Below, piece by piece: positions 1 through 8,760 of a stretch of DNA of 64,000 nucleotides (positions are counted from its first letter, which is position 1; every line of letters begins with the position of its first letter). The DNA is from Pseudomonadota bacterium. GTDB taxonomy: Bacteria; Pseudomonadota; Alphaproteobacteria; Rhodobacterales; Rhodobacteraceae. The stretch lies in NCBI GenBank assembly GCA_020161615.1, contig JAIUPD010000008.1:124001-188000 (forward strand), given 5' to 3'. The position numbers and the translations under genes were made by a program. Under the pieces are notes generated by a model. It saw only the letters and a program-made list of their open reading frames with translations, made no database searches and was not told where the DNA came from.

Positions 1-1
1 G

Positions 2-307
2 AAGCGGGTCACGACCGAGGCGCGCGACCTCTTCCGCCGGCCGCTGATGCCCGACGAGCTGAAACGCTTCGACGCCGTGGTCATCGACCCGCCGCGGGCC
101 GGCGCCGAGGCGCAGGTGGCCGAGTTGGCACAGGCCAGAGTGCCGGTCATCGCCCATGTGTCCTGCAACCCGGTGACCTTTGCCCGGGACGCGAAGGTGC
201 TGATCGGGGCGGGCTATCGGCTGGATTGGGTGCAGGTGGTGGATCAATTCCGCTGGTCCGCGCATGTGGAACTGGCGGCGCGGTTCTCGCAGCCCCATAT
301 GGCGTGA
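2..307 (+). CDS. Class I SAM-dependent RNA (uracil-5-) methyltransferase, C-terminal fragment
   Basis: The reading frame is open from the window edge, so only about the last 101 residues are present. Two hallmarks of the TrmA/RlmC/RlmD family are visible: DPPRAG, the loop following the SAM-binding core, and VSCNP, which carries the catalytic cysteine that attacks uracil C6. The fragment ends shortly after this motif, which is normal for the family. The enzyme would methylate uridine C5 in rRNA or tRNA. The substrate cannot be decided without the N-terminal half (TRAM domain and Fe-S cysteines). The stop lies 16 bp before the next gene. Confidence 0.85.
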   Translation, partial: KRVTTEARDLFRRPLMPDELKRFDAVVIDPPRAGAEAQVAELAQARVPVIAHVSCNPVTFARDAKVLIGAGYRLDWVQVVDQFRWSAHVELAARFSQPHMA

Positions 308-323
308 AAACCATGGGGTTATC

Positions 324-1097
324 ATGTCCTTGAACGAACGCATCCTGTCCTTTCTCGACCGTCCTGCCGTGCGCAACGGCATCATCGCGGTGATCCTGCT
401 GAACGCGGTTGTGCTGGGAATGGAGACATCGGACAGCCTCATGGCCTCCTTCGGCCCGCTGATCGTGGCGATCGACGCCGCGTGCCTCGCGGTCTTCGTG
501 GTCGAGCTGGGGCTGAAGCTGGTGGCGCTCAGGCTGTCCTTCTTCCGGTCGGGCTGGAACCTGTTCGATTTCGTCATCGTTGGCATCGCCATCGTGCCGG
601 GGGCGGGGAATTTCAGCGTCTTGCGCGCGCTGAGGGTGCTCAGGCTCTTGCGCGTGATCTCGGTCGCGCCGGCGCTGCGCCGGGTGGTTGAGGGCTTCGT
701 GCGGGCGATCCCCGGCATGGGCTCGGTCATCCTGCTGATGGGGATGATCTTCTACATCTCGGCGGTGCTGGCGACGCAGCTCTTTGGCGCGGGCTTCCCG
801 GAATGGTTCGGCGATCTCGGCGCCTCGACCTATTCGCTGTTCCAGATCATGACGCTGGAAAGCTGGTCGATGGGCATCGTCCGCCCGGTGATGGAGGTCT
901 ATCCCTATGCCTGGGCCTTCTTCGTGCCGTTCATCCTGGTCACCACCTTCGCGGTGGTGAACCTGCTGGTCGGCCTGATCGTCAATTCGATGCAGGACGC
1001 GCATAACGAGGAAAGCGACGCCCGGACCGACGAATACCGCGACGAGGTGCTGACGCGGCTGCGGGCCATCGAGGCCCGGCTGGAGCGCGGCGAGTAA
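324..1097 (+). CDS. Bacterial voltage-gated sodium channel (BacNav/NaChBac type)
   Basis: A 257-aa ion transport protein with one six-helix repeat, expected to form a homotetramer in the inner membrane. S1 is about residues 17-35. S4 is rich in arginines at three-residue spacing (R101, R104, R107, R110). The pore loop has TLESWSM at 177-183, the sodium-selective filter of the BacNav family, followed by S6 (about 197-224). The polar tail (225-257) looks like the coiled coil that stabilises these tetramers. I chose the ATG at 324 because it starts the conserved part; an in-frame upstream GTG-like start overlaps the preceding gene. In the family such channels affect motility and pH or osmotic responses; the role here is unknown. 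Confidence 0.9.
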   Translation: MSLNERILSFLDRPAVRNGIIAVILLNAVVLGMETSDSLMASFGPLIVAIDAACLAVFVVELGLKLVALRLSFFRSGWNLFDFVIVGIAIVPGAGNFSVLRALRVLRLLRVISVAPALRRVVEGFVRAIPGMGSVILLMGMIFYISAVLATQLFGAGFPEWFGDLGASTYSLFQIMTLESWSMGIVRPVMEVYPYAWAFFVPFILVTTFAVVNLLVGLIVNSMQDAHNEESDARTDEYRDEVLTRLRAIEARLERGE

Positions 1098-1106
1098 CGG
1101 CCAGCG

Positions 1107-2342
1107 TCAGGCGCCGGCGTTGTACTCATAGACCGCGCAGCTCATGTCGTCCGGGAAATCCTCGGACCCGTGCCAGCGCGAGAGTTCCCACATCAGGGCG
1201 TCGAGCAGCCGCGTGCCTTTCAGATCCGCAAGGTTGCGCAGGATCTCCGCCAGCCCCTCCTGCCCCAGTTCGATCCCCTCGGGGTTCGGGCATTCGGTGA
1301 TGCCATCGGACAGGATCAGCAGCCTTTCGCCGGGTTCGAGCCGGGTTTCGAAGCCGCTATAGGTCGCCTCGTCCAGCAGACCCACGGGCAGGCCGCCCTC
1401 GCCCAGCAGGCTGATCGACCCGTCACGATGCTGGACGACCGGATAGGGATGACCCGCCTGCACCATGCGGATATGGCCGTTGGTGCGGTTGATCTCGGCA
1501 TAGGCGAGGGTGGCGTAGCGTTCGGTCTGGATTTCGGAAAGCATGAGCCGATTCATGGCCGCCGCCACCTCGGCCGGGGGGCGGCCCATGGGGCCATCGG
1601 GGCCCATGGTCACCGCGATGTTCTGGTCGGGCGTGGCGCCCGAGAGCAGGCCGTAAAGCCGGGCGGTCAGCAGAGCCGAGGTCACGCCATGGCCCGAGAC
1701 GTCGATGCCGTAAAGCCCGGTCACGCCCGGCGAGACCTCGAAGAAACCGACCATATCGCCGCCGACATGACCCGAGGACCGCAGGATCAGGCTGACCTCA
1801 CCCTCGTCATAGCGGTGGTGGCGTTCGCGCAGCAGCGATTGCTGAAGGTTCCGCGCCTCGACCAGATCGCGGTCCAGCGCGGCATAGAGGGTGCGCAGCC
1901 GGTCCAGCGTTTCGCTCAGCAGCGCGTTATTGCCGCGCAGCGCGCGTTCCATGGCCAGCACCCGTTCCCCGGCGTTGATCCGCGCCCGCAATTCCCCCTG
2001 GTCGAGAGGCTTGGTCAGGAAGTCGTCGGCGCCGACATCCAGCCCCTCGGCCACGGCGCCCTTGTCGGATTTCGAGGTGAGCAGGATGAAATAGACGTAG
2101 CGGTCGCTGGGCAGGGCGCGCAAGGCGCGGCAGAATTCGATCCCGGTCATGCCCGGCATCATCCAGTCCGACAGCACCAGGTCGATGGTCTGGCGGCTGC
2201 AGAGGTCCAGCGCCGCGGCCCCGCAATCCGCGTGATGCACGATGAACCCATGGCCACGGAGACCGGCCTCGACGATCATGCGCTGGGCGCGCGAATCATC
2301 GACGATCAGAACATGCCGAATAGCCCGCTCTGACGACGCCAT
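1107..2342 (-). CDS. Response regulator with SpoIIE/PP2C-type serine phosphatase domain
   Basis: A 411-aa two-domain signalling protein. The receiver domain is residues 8-125, with acidic pair D15-D16, phospho-acceptor D59 (LVLSDWMMPG) and the conserved lysine of FLTKP. A helical linker (about 135-190) follows. The PP2C/SpoIIE phosphatase domain has metal-binding aspartates in HVGGDMV, GIDVSGHG, ILSDGITE and PDDMS. Proteins of this RsbU/RssB-like layout dephosphorylate anti-anti-sigma factors when the receiver is phosphorylated. The ATG at 2342 is chosen because a longer frame with a TTG start adds 32 residues unlike the family. It is divergent from an HPt protein, a plausible phospho-donor. 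The sigma-factor partner is not in the window. Confidence 0.88.
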   Translation of the reverse strand: MASSERAIRHVLIVDDSRAQRMIVEAGLRGHGFIVHHADCGAAALDLCSRQTIDLVLSDWMMPGMTGIEFCRALRALPSDRYVYFILLTSKSDKGAVAEGLDVGADDFLTKPLDQGELRARINAGERVLAMERALRGNNALLSETLDRLRTLYAALDRDLVEARNLQQSLLRERHHRYDEGEVSLILRSSGHVGGDMVGFFEVSPGVTGLYGIDVSGHGVTSALLTARLYGLLSGATPDQNIAVTMGPDGPMGRPPAEVAAAMNRLMLSEIQTERYATLAYAEINRTNGHIRMVQAGHPYPVVQHRDGSISLLGEGGLPVGLLDEATYSGFETRLEPGERLLILSDGITECPNPEGIELGQEGLAEILRNLADLKGTRLLDALMWELSRWHGSEDFPDDMSCAVYEYNAGA

Positions 2343-2533
2343 GCGCGTTGTCGGGGCCTCGGCCGGGGGGAACGCAATGGAAGACACAGAGCACCTTGGG
2401 TAGCCGTTGCGCCAGTTGAGCCGCAAATTGATTAACAACTATTAAACCGTCAGTTGTTTTTCCACCCTTTTCAGCGTTAGGATTTCCCTCAAGGGTTGTT
2501 ACCCACACTCAGACGATCGAATGGAGACAGGCC

Positions 2534-2860
2534 ATGATCGATTGGAATCAGGTTGATGAGTTGCGTTCCGACATGGGCGACGCTTTTGGCGAGGTCGTCG
2601 AGGTTTTCCTGCAGGAAGTCGATGACGCCTTGTTGCGCCTGAGCCAGCAGGAGGTGGGGCCAGCCATGGCCGCCGATCTTCATTTCCTGAAAGGGGCCGC
2701 GCTGAACCTGGGTTTCACCAGCTTCGCCGCGCTCTGTGCGGAAGGCGAGGATCTGGCGAACGGCGGCCGGGCAGAGCAGGTCAATCTGGCGCGCGTCAAT
2801 GCCAGCTACCGCGAGTCGCGGGACGCTTTCCTGACAGGGCTGGCCCGCCGCGCCGCCTGA
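2534..2860 (+). CDS. HPt-domain phosphotransfer protein
   Basis: A 108-aa single-domain protein with the HPt signature HFLKGAALNLG; H50 is the expected phosphorylated histidine. It is predicted to be an all-helical four-helix bundle with no membrane segment. A clear Shine-Dalgarno (GGAGAC) precedes the ATG. It is transcribed divergently from the receiver-phosphatase gene about 190 bp away, which suggests one phosphorelay in which HPt passes phosphate to, or drains it from, the receiver D59. The upstream sensor kinase is not encoded here. Confidence 0.88.
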   Translation: MIDWNQVDELRSDMGDAFGEVVEVFLQEVDDALLRLSQQEVGPAMAADLHFLKGAALNLGFTSFAALCAEGEDLANGGRAEQVNLARVNASYRESRDAFLTGLARRAA

Positions 2861-2888
2861 GTCGTTCGCCAGCACGCACCAATCCGGC

Positions 2889-4136
2889 CTAAAGCAGGAA
2901 ATTGGCCAGCGTCTCGTCGATCGTCACATCGCGGAAATCGAAACCGGCTGTTTCCATCCGCGCAAAAAGGCTGCGGATGTTCTCGGCCCGGGTGGTTTCG
3001 ATGCCGATCAGGACGGTGCCGAAGTTGCGCGCCGATTTCTTGAGGTATTCGAAACGGGCGATGTCATCCTCGGGGCCGAGGATTTCCAGGAAATCCCTGA
3101 GCGCGCCGGGCCGCTGCGGCAGGCGCAGGATGAAGTATTTCTTCGTGCCGGCGAAGCGCATGGCGCGCTCCTTGACTTCGGGCAGACGCTCGAAATCGAA
3201 ATTCCCGCCCGAGGTCAGGCAGACCACCGTCTTGCCCGCGATCTGGTCCTGAAGATCGGGCAGCGCGTCGATCGACAGCGCGCCCGCCGGTTCCAGCACG
3301 ATCCCTTCGACATTCAGCATGTCCAGCATGGTGACGCAGATCCGGTCCTCGGGCGCGAGCAGCACCTGCGCGGGATCGGCGTCCTCGAGCGTGGCGAAGG
3401 GCCGCGCGCCGATCCGCGCCACCGCCGCGCCATCGACGAAACTGTCAACGCGGGGCAGCGTCACCGGTTCACCGGCCTTGAGCGCGGCAGTCAGGCTGGC
3501 GCCGCCCAGCGGCTCGACATAGCGGAAGGCCGGCGGGGCGCCCAGCGCCTCGAAATAGCGCTTCACCCCGGCGGCGAGTCCGCCGCCGCCCACCGGCAGC
3601 ACCATCATGTCGGGCACCCGGCCCAGCTGCTCCATGATCTCGACGCCGATGCTGGCCTGACCCTCGATCACGTCATCGTCATCGAAGGGCGACAGGAAAT
3701 GCGCCCCCACCTCGGCGCAGAAGGCCTGCGCGGCGGCGAGCGACTGGTCGAAATAATCGCCGGTCAGCCGGATCTCGACCTGATCGCCGCCGAAGATGCG
3801 GGTCTTGTCGATCTTCTGCCGGGGCGTCGTCACCGGCATGAAGATCACGCCCTTGCGGCCGAAATGGCGGCAGGCATAGGCCACACCCTGCGCATGGTTC
3901 CCGGCCGAGGCACAGACGAAGACCTCCTGCTCCGGGGTGTCGTCCAGCACCCGGCGCATGGCGTTGAAGGCGCCGCGGATCTTGTAGCTGCGCACCGGCG
4001 TCAGATCCTCGCGCTTGAGCCAGATCTCGGCCCCGAAGCGGTTGGACAGATGGTCGTTGCGCTGCAGGGGCGTCGGCTCGAAGAGCTGGCGCAACTGGTC
4101 GGCGGCGGTGCGGGCAGAGGTGAGGATATCGCGCAT
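2889..4136 (-). CDS. ilvA: Threonine ammonia-lyase (threonine deaminase)
   Basis: A PLP-dependent enzyme of 415 aa that converts L-threonine to 2-oxobutanoate and ammonia, the first step of isoleucine synthesis. The PLP lysine is K52 in SYKIRGA. SAGNHAQGVA and the glycine-rich PVGGGGLAAG bind the cofactor phosphate. The C-terminal roughly 90 residues (from about 325, KKYFILRLPQRPGALRDF) match the single ACT-like regulatory domain of the shorter threonine deaminases, so isoleucine feedback control is likely. The ATG at 4136 is preceded by AAGGGGG at good spacing. It stands alone, convergent with the HPt gene. Confidence 0.93.
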   Translation of the reverse strand: MRDILTSARTAADQLRQLFEPTPLQRNDHLSNRFGAEIWLKREDLTPVRSYKIRGAFNAMRRVLDDTPEQEVFVCASAGNHAQGVAYACRHFGRKGVIFMPVTTPRQKIDKTRIFGGDQVEIRLTGDYFDQSLAAAQAFCAEVGAHFLSPFDDDDVIEGQASIGVEIMEQLGRVPDMMVLPVGGGGLAAGVKRYFEALGAPPAFRYVEPLGGASLTAALKAGEPVTLPRVDSFVDGAAVARIGARPFATLEDADPAQVLLAPEDRICVTMLDMLNVEGIVLEPAGALSIDALPDLQDQIAGKTVVCLTSGGNFDFERLPEVKERAMRFAGTKKYFILRLPQRPGALRDFLEILGPEDDIARFEYLKKSARNFGTVLIGIETTRAENIRSLFARMETAGFDFRDVTIDETLANFLL

Positions 4137-4249
4137 GTCCCCCCTTACTGTGCAACCCGTGCCACGGCCAAGCGAGAAGTGAACCGCGCCCGATGACGCG
4201 ATGCGCGGGCTCGTGTATCAAGGCGTGACGCTTCTCTCTGGACGACCCG

Positions 4250-5443
4250 ATGCGCCGTTTCCTGCCTGTCCTTCTGCTGCTGCTTGCTGCCTGTCAGGTA
4301 CGAGAGCAGGTCGATTTCCTGCAAGCCCCGGGCGAGGGCAATGCCTTGCGGCCGGTGCTGGTGGGCACAACGCGGGGCGCCGACCCGAATCAGCCGGTTC
4401 CCGGATGGGACCGCAGCCCGCAGGTCACCTATGGCCGCTATGTCGTCTCGATCCCGCCGGACCGCGAGATCGGCACCATCCCGCGCCAGCGGCCGCGGCA
4501 GGTGGCCGATCCCGAGCGTCATTTCATGCTGGCAGAATCGGTGCAGGAGACACCCTCGGAATTCGTGGCAGCGCTGCGGGCGGAGCTGGCCGAGCAGCCC
4601 AGCAACCAGCACGAGGCCGTGGTCTTCATCCATGGCTTCAACACCGCCTTCATCGAGGGGGTCTATCGCACGGCGCAGCTGGATTACGACCTGCGCATCC
4701 CGGGTGTGATGCTGCATTATTCCTGGCCCTCGCTGGGGGCGCCGCTGGCCTATGCCCATGACCGCGACAGCGCGCTCTTCGCCCGCGACGGGTTGATCGA
4801 CATGCTGCACCAGATCCGGCAGGCAGGGCCGCGGCGCATCATCCTGATGGCGCATTCCATGGGCTCGCATCTGCTGATGGAGACCCTGCGCCAGATGGCG
4901 CTGACCCACGATCCGACGCTGCGGCAGATCGGCGGGGTGATCCTGATCTCGCCCGATGTCGATGTCGAACTCTTCCGCCAGCAGGTCCGCACCATCGGCA
5001 CCCTGCCCGAACCCTTCCTGATCATCACCTCGCAGCGCGACCGGATCCTGGCGCTGTCCGCCAGCCTGACGGGCGAGCGGTCGCGCCTGGGCAACCTGCC
5101 CGACGCCACCGCGGTCGAGGGGCTGGGCGTCACGCTGGTCGATGTCAGCGCCTTCGGTCAGGGGGCGGGGCATTTCACCGCCGGCTCCTCGCCCGCGCTG
5201 ATCGGGCTTCTGGATCAGATGAACGCGCTGAACGTGGCGCTCGGGTCAGAGAATGCGGGTTCGGTGCCGCTGCTGCCGGCCACGATCCTGACGCTGCAAA
5301 GCACGACCGAGGTGATCCTGACCCCCTTCACCGAGATTTCGGGCGAGGTCACCGGCAACAACCGCAACCCGCGGGCGGTCATGCCCTGGTGGCTGCGCAA
5401 TTTCGTGGCCGGGGGCCGCGTCGTGCAGGATACCGCCCGCTAA
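4250..5443 (+). CDS. Alpha/beta-hydrolase lipoprotein (DUF900 type)
   Basis: A 397-aa protein with a lipoprotein signal: basic start MRRF, a leucine run and the lipobox LLAAC with the acylated cysteine at residue 15. It should therefore be anchored in the envelope. The hydrolase core contains VVFIHGFN, followed by the nucleophile elbow AHSMGS. This matches the DUF900 family of alpha/beta hydrolases, which are esterase-like and of unknown substrate. The last codons overlap the stop of the convergent smr gene by 4 bp. The C-terminal roughly 60 residues are less typical and may be a family-specific extension. Confidence 0.85.
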   Translation: MRRFLPVLLLLLAACQVREQVDFLQAPGEGNALRPVLVGTTRGADPNQPVPGWDRSPQVTYGRYVVSIPPDREIGTIPRQRPRQVADPERHFMLAESVQETPSEFVAALRAELAEQPSNQHEAVVFIHGFNTAFIEGVYRTAQLDYDLRIPGVMLHYSWPSLGAPLAYAHDRDSALFARDGLIDMLHQIRQAGPRRIILMAHSMGSHLLMETLRQMALTHDPTLRQIGGVILISPDVDVELFRQQVRTIGTLPEPFLIITSQRDRILALSASLTGERSRLGNLPDATAVEGLGVTLVDVSAFGQGAGHFTAGSSPALIGLLDQMNALNVALGSENAGSVPLLPATILTLQSTTEVILTPFTEISGEVTGNNRNPRAVMPWWLRNFVAGGRVVQDTAR

Positions 5444-6081
5444 CGGCGCTTGCGCAGATAGATGTAATAGGCGCCGGTCCCGCCGTGACTGCGGTGGGCC
5501 TCGCGCACCTCCATCACCAGCGCGTTGAGGGGCGGCAGGCGCAGCCAGTGCGGCACCTCGTGCTTGAGGATCCCGGCGCGGGCAGGCATCGGCGCGAAAT
5601 GGTCGGGGCCGGACTTCCGCCCCTTGCCGGTGATGACCAGCACCAGCCTGAGGCCGCGGGCATGGGCCGAGATGAGAAAGCCGTTCAGCGCCGAATGCGC
5701 CTCGGCCACCGTCATGCCGTGCAGGTCGATGCGGGATTCGGGCTCCAGCTTGCCACGGGTCATGGTGCGGTGCAGGTTGCGGTCCATCCGCACCGGCTCG
5801 CGCGCAAGACGGTCGCTGACGCTTTCGGCCAGATCCAGCCGCACGGGCGGCGGGCTGGCGCGGCTGGCCATCGCGGAAGGCGGGATCGGCAGGGCGCGCG
5901 GCGGGGCCTTGCCCTTTGCGGGCGGGGCCGGCGGATCGGAAAACGGCGCCCTGGGATCAGGCGCCGTGGCTGGGGGGGCGGTTTCCTCGGGCGGCTCGCC
6001 TGACAGGCTGAGCCGCCGGGCGCTGCGCGCCACACGCTGCCAGAGCGCGCGCTCGTCGTCGGTGAGGCGGCGGCGCGGCAC
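5440..6081 (-). CDS. Smr-domain protein (MutS2 C-terminal-like nuclease domain)
   Basis: 213 aa. The C-terminal half (from about residue 115) is a Smr domain with the two diagnostic motifs: DLHGMTVAEAH, and TGKGRKSG followed by the HGGTGAYYIYL segment. The N-terminal half is low-complexity, proline- and alanine-rich and probably disordered. Stand-alone Smr proteins are DNA- or RNA-binding endonuclease-like proteins, some of which act at collided ribosomes. The start is a GTG with a weak ribosome site. It lies 15 bp downstream of the Tim44-like gene, so the two are probably co-transcribed. In many Rhodobacterales mltA sits between them, but not here. Confidence 0.85.
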   Translation of the reverse strand: MPRRRLTDDERALWQRVARSARRLSLSGEPPEETAPPATAPDPRAPFSDPPAPPAKGKAPPRALPIPPSAMASRASPPPVRLDLAESVSDRLAREPVRMDRNLHRTMTRGKLEPESRIDLHGMTVAEAHSALNGFLISAHARGLRLVLVITGKGRKSGPDHFAPMPARAGILKHEVPHWLRLPPLNALVMEVREAHRSHGGTGAYYIYLRKRR

Positions 6082-6096
6082 GGCGCGGACCCGGGA

Positions 6097-6765
6097 TCAG
6101 TCGCCGGTGGCGACAAGCCGCCAGTTGGGATTGTCCGAGCCCATGGTGCGGGCAAAGGTCCAGAGGTCACGCTCCTGCTTCACGCGGTTCGGATCACCCT
6201 CGACGATATTGCCCTCGCGGTCGCGCACGACCGAGGTGATCTCGCCCACGAAGCGCACGCTGACCTCGGCTTCGCGCGTGGCCGGGTCGAAGCGGGCATC
6301 CGCCACGGCGATCTCGCGCAGGCCGACGAAGCTGGCCTCGACCCTCAGGCCCTCGCGCTCGCGGTGCTGCACCACCTCGTCGAAGCTTTCGAACACATCG
6401 CGCGACAGCAGCGGCACCAGATCGTCCAGCTCACCGCGCTCGAAGCCCATGAGGATCATCTCATAGGCACCCCGCGCGCCGCCCAGGAATTCCGTCAGAT
6501 TGAACGAGGGCTCGGCCCGTTTCATCCCGGCCAGGGCCTCGGCGGCCGGCGAGTTGGCGGGAACGTGATCGGTGATGTCGTGATCCTCGCCGCCCTCGAT
6601 CACCTCGAAGCCGCGTTTCGCCCGGGGACCGGGCGCAGCCGGGCCGGGCATCGGCTCGGGCGGGCGTTCATAGCCTTCGCGCGTTCCCAGCACGTTGCGC
6701 AGCTTCAGGATCAGGAAAACGGCGATGCCGGCGAGAACCAGAAGTTGTATCACAGCGGAATCCAT
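6097..6765 (-). CDS. Tim44/TimA-like membrane-associated protein
   Basis: 222 aa with a single N-terminal membrane helix (about residues 4-22), a basic/proline-rich linker and a C-terminal Tim44-like domain. The segment DDLVPLLSRDVFESF and the beta-rich end DREGNIVEGDPNRV are typical. Bacterial Tim44-like proteins resemble the mitochondrial import motor component and are thought to assist inner-membrane or periplasmic protein handling. Two ATGs occur in tandem; the second (6765) has better spacing from GAGGAC. It is divergent from fxsA and secB, an arrangement typical of Rhodobacterales. Confidence 0.85.
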   Translation of the reverse strand: MDSAVIQLLVLAGIAVFLILKLRNVLGTREGYERPPEPMPGPAAPGPRAKRGFEVIEGGEDHDITDHVPANSPAAEALAGMKRAEPSFNLTEFLGGARGAYEMILMGFERGELDDLVPLLSRDVFESFDEVVQHREREGLRVEASFVGLREIAVADARFDPATREAEVSVRFVGEITSVVRDREGNIVEGDPNRVKQERDLWTFARTMGSDNPNWRLVATGD

Positions 6766-6907
6766 CATGTCCTCGGGGGCGTGCGGCCTTGGTTTCATAC
6801 GTTCGTTGCTTATGTAGGGTGCGCCGGCCCCCGTGTCTACCGCACCGGACGCCGCATGATGCCTTGGTCACAGAAAGGGGCCCGGGTCACAGAAAGGGAA
6901 CATCCGC

Positions 6908-7357
6908 GTGCCTGTCTTGCTGCTTTTCATCCTGATGCCGCTGATCGAGATCGCGCTCTTCATCGCGGTCGGCGGGCAGATCGGCGTCGCCGCGACGCTG
7001 GCGCTGATCGTGCTGTCGACGCTGGCCGGTGTCGCCATCCTGCGCGGCCAGCAGACGCGGGCCCTGGCGATGATGCAGGGCGGCCTCAGGGTTCAGCCCG
7101 GCACCTTCCTGGCCGAGGGCGCGTTTCGCACCTTGTCGGGCATTCTGCTGATCCTTCCGGGCTTCCTGACCGATGCCATCGGCCTTGCCCTGCTGATCCC
7201 GCCCCTGCAGCGCGCCATCGTCCGCGGCATCGGCGCGCGGGCCGGTGTCGTCTCGGTGCGGACCTGGCGGCAGGACGACGTGGTCGAAGGCGACTATACC
7301 GTGCGGGAGCCCGATCCGCTGGGACCCGAGCGCCGTCTGGACGATGCGCGGCATTGA
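6908..7357 (+). CDS. fxsA: FxsA-family cytoplasmic membrane protein
   Basis: 149 aa. Three or four hydrophobic helices fill residues 1-105, with the family core LIEIALFIAVGGQIG near the start and LPGFLTDAIGLALLIPP near residue 85. The tail is soluble and charged. FxsA was first described in E. coli as a multicopy suppressor of F exclusion of phage T7, and its normal role is unclear. The start is a GTG at 6908. It lies 58 bp upstream of secB in the same direction and may share its transcript. Confidence 0.9.
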   Translation: MPVLLLFILMPLIEIALFIAVGGQIGVAATLALIVLSTLAGVAILRGQQTRALAMMQGGLRVQPGTFLAEGAFRTLSGILLILPGFLTDAIGLALLIPPLQRAIVRGIGARAGVVSVRTWRQDDVVEGDYTVREPDPLGPERRLDDARH

Positions 7358-7415
7358 GGCGACCGGACTCTGCTGCTAGAACCCCGACAAACCACAGGTC
7401 AAGCAGGAGAGTCTA

Positions 7416-7922
7416 ATGGCCGCTACTGGCAACGGCGCCGATCCGCAGGGGGCTGCCGCCCCGGGCACGCAGCCGCAGGTGAAATTCCAGGTTCTGGCGC
7501 AGTTCGTCCGCGACCTGTCCTTCGAGAACGCGGTGGTCCGCGGGGCGGGCGTGATGCCGCAGGGCCAGCCCGACATCCAGGTGCAGGTCAGCCTCGACGC
7601 TAAAAAGCGCGAGACCGACGGGCATTATGAGGTGATCTCGAAATACAAGGTCGAGTCCAAGATCAAGGACACCGGCCAGACGCTCTATCTGGTCGAGCTG
7701 GAATACGGCGGCATCTTCCTGATCGAGGGCCTGCCGCAGGATCAGATGCATCCTTTCCTGCTGATCGAATGCCCGCGCATCGTCTTCCCCTTCGCGCGCC
7801 GCATCATCGCCGATGTGACCCGCGACGGCGGCTTCCCGCCCCTGAACCTGGACATGATCGACTTCATGGGCATGTACCGCCAGCAGCTGATGCGCCAACC
7901 GGCCGCCGCACCACAGGCCTGA
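7416..7922 (+). CDS. secB: Protein-export chaperone SecB
   Basis: 168 aa, the usual size for alphaproteobacterial SecB. QVLAQFVRDLSFENA near residue 30, the central strand YLVELEYGGIF and the C-terminal PPLNLDMIDFMGMY are characteristic. SecB forms a tetramer that holds precursor proteins unfolded in the cytoplasm and delivers them to SecA. The start ATG follows GCAGGAGAG. A GC-rich hairpin with a T-rich tail follows the stop, so the transcript probably ends there. The usual divergent partner dnaQ is not adjacent; it lies near 32 kb. Confidence 0.95.
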   Translation: MAATGNGADPQGAAAPGTQPQVKFQVLAQFVRDLSFENAVVRGAGVMPQGQPDIQVQVSLDAKKRETDGHYEVISKYKVESKIKDTGQTLYLVELEYGGIFLIEGLPQDQMHPFLLIECPRIVFPFARRIIADVTRDGGFPPLNLDMIDFMGMYRQQLMRQPAAAPQA

Positions 7923-7943
7923 GCCGGCGTGAGCCATACGAAT

Positions 7944-7985
7944 ACGGCCGGGCCTGCGGGTCCGGCCGTTGCCGTTTCAGGGTTT
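7944..7985 (+). terminator. Probable terminator after secB
   Basis: An 8-bp perfect stem (ACGGCCGG at 7944-7951 pairs with CCGGCCGT at 7962-7969) with a 10-nt loop is followed by GTTTC and TTTCTT within 15 nt. This fits an imperfect rho-independent terminator. Confidence 0.6.
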
Positions 7986-8033
7986 CTTAACCTTTGTCTC
8001 GCAGGGTGGTCGCGAAACCGAGGACGCGCCCCG

Positions 8034-8708
8034 ATGCAGGACCATTCCGACACGATCAACCCCGAGGCCGGGCTTCCCCCGATCGACGCCGCCGAGCGGA
8101 TCCACCGCAACCGGCAGCAGCGGCTTGAACGTCAGGCGCGGGTGGGCATCCTGCGCAATCCGAAATCGCCGCCGCGCCCGCCTGCCCGCCGCGCGGCACT
8201 GATGGGCCGCTGGCCCAAGCTGCGCAGCTCGCGCCGCCCCCGTGACAGCGCGGTGGCAGAGGCCGCGCAATCCGTCGTCGCCTGGCTGGTGCCGGTGGCG
8301 GAAGGGACACGCGGCCCCCTGCCCGTCCGTCGGGACGCCGAGGGGCGCGTGCAGGCCATCGACCTCACGGAACTCATGGCCTCGGTCGAGGGGATCGGCA
8401 CCGCAGCGCCGGTCCGCACGCCCTTTGCCGCCTCGATCCGCGCCGATGGGCCGGAACCCGAGGCAGCCGCACAGGCGCCCGCCAAGCCGGCGATCCTGAC
8501 CCCCGCGGCCTGGATCGACGATCAGGACAACCCGGTCGAGGATCAGGATGCCCTGGGTCAGGCCTTTCGCGACGCCGCCGAGCCGCCCGGCACGCAGGGG
8601 GCTTCGTCCCTGCGCCGACGCGGCCTCTGGATCGTCGCCCTGGGGGTGCTGATCGCGCTGACCGTTCTGGTCATTCTGCCCGCCACCGGGGTCCTGCACA
8701 CGACTTGA
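8034..8708 (+). CDS. Hypothetical protein with one C-terminal membrane helix
   Basis: 224 aa that I do not recognise. The first 195 residues are hydrophilic, with an Arg/Pro-rich stretch (about 25-70) and long Ala/Pro linkers. The last 28 residues form a single hydrophobic helix (LWIVALGVLIALTVLVI), so it is probably tail-anchored with the bulk in the cytoplasm. The ATG at 8034, with AGGAC upstream, is preferred over an earlier start that would run through the secB terminator hairpin. It lies upstream of, and parallel to, the HD-domain gene. Confidence 0.65.
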   Translation: MQDHSDTINPEAGLPPIDAAERIHRNRQQRLERQARVGILRNPKSPPRPPARRAALMGRWPKLRSSRRPRDSAVAEAAQSVVAWLVPVAEGTRGPLPVRRDAEGRVQAIDLTELMASVEGIGTAAPVRTPFAASIRADGPEPEAAAQAPAKPAILTPAAWIDDQDNPVEDQDALGQAFRDAAEPPGTQGASSLRRRGLWIVALGVLIALTVLVILPATGVLHTT

Positions 8709-8760
8709 GCCCGCCCCGCGGTTTCGCTATCGACGGAACCGGAGCGAAGCGGGGATCGGG

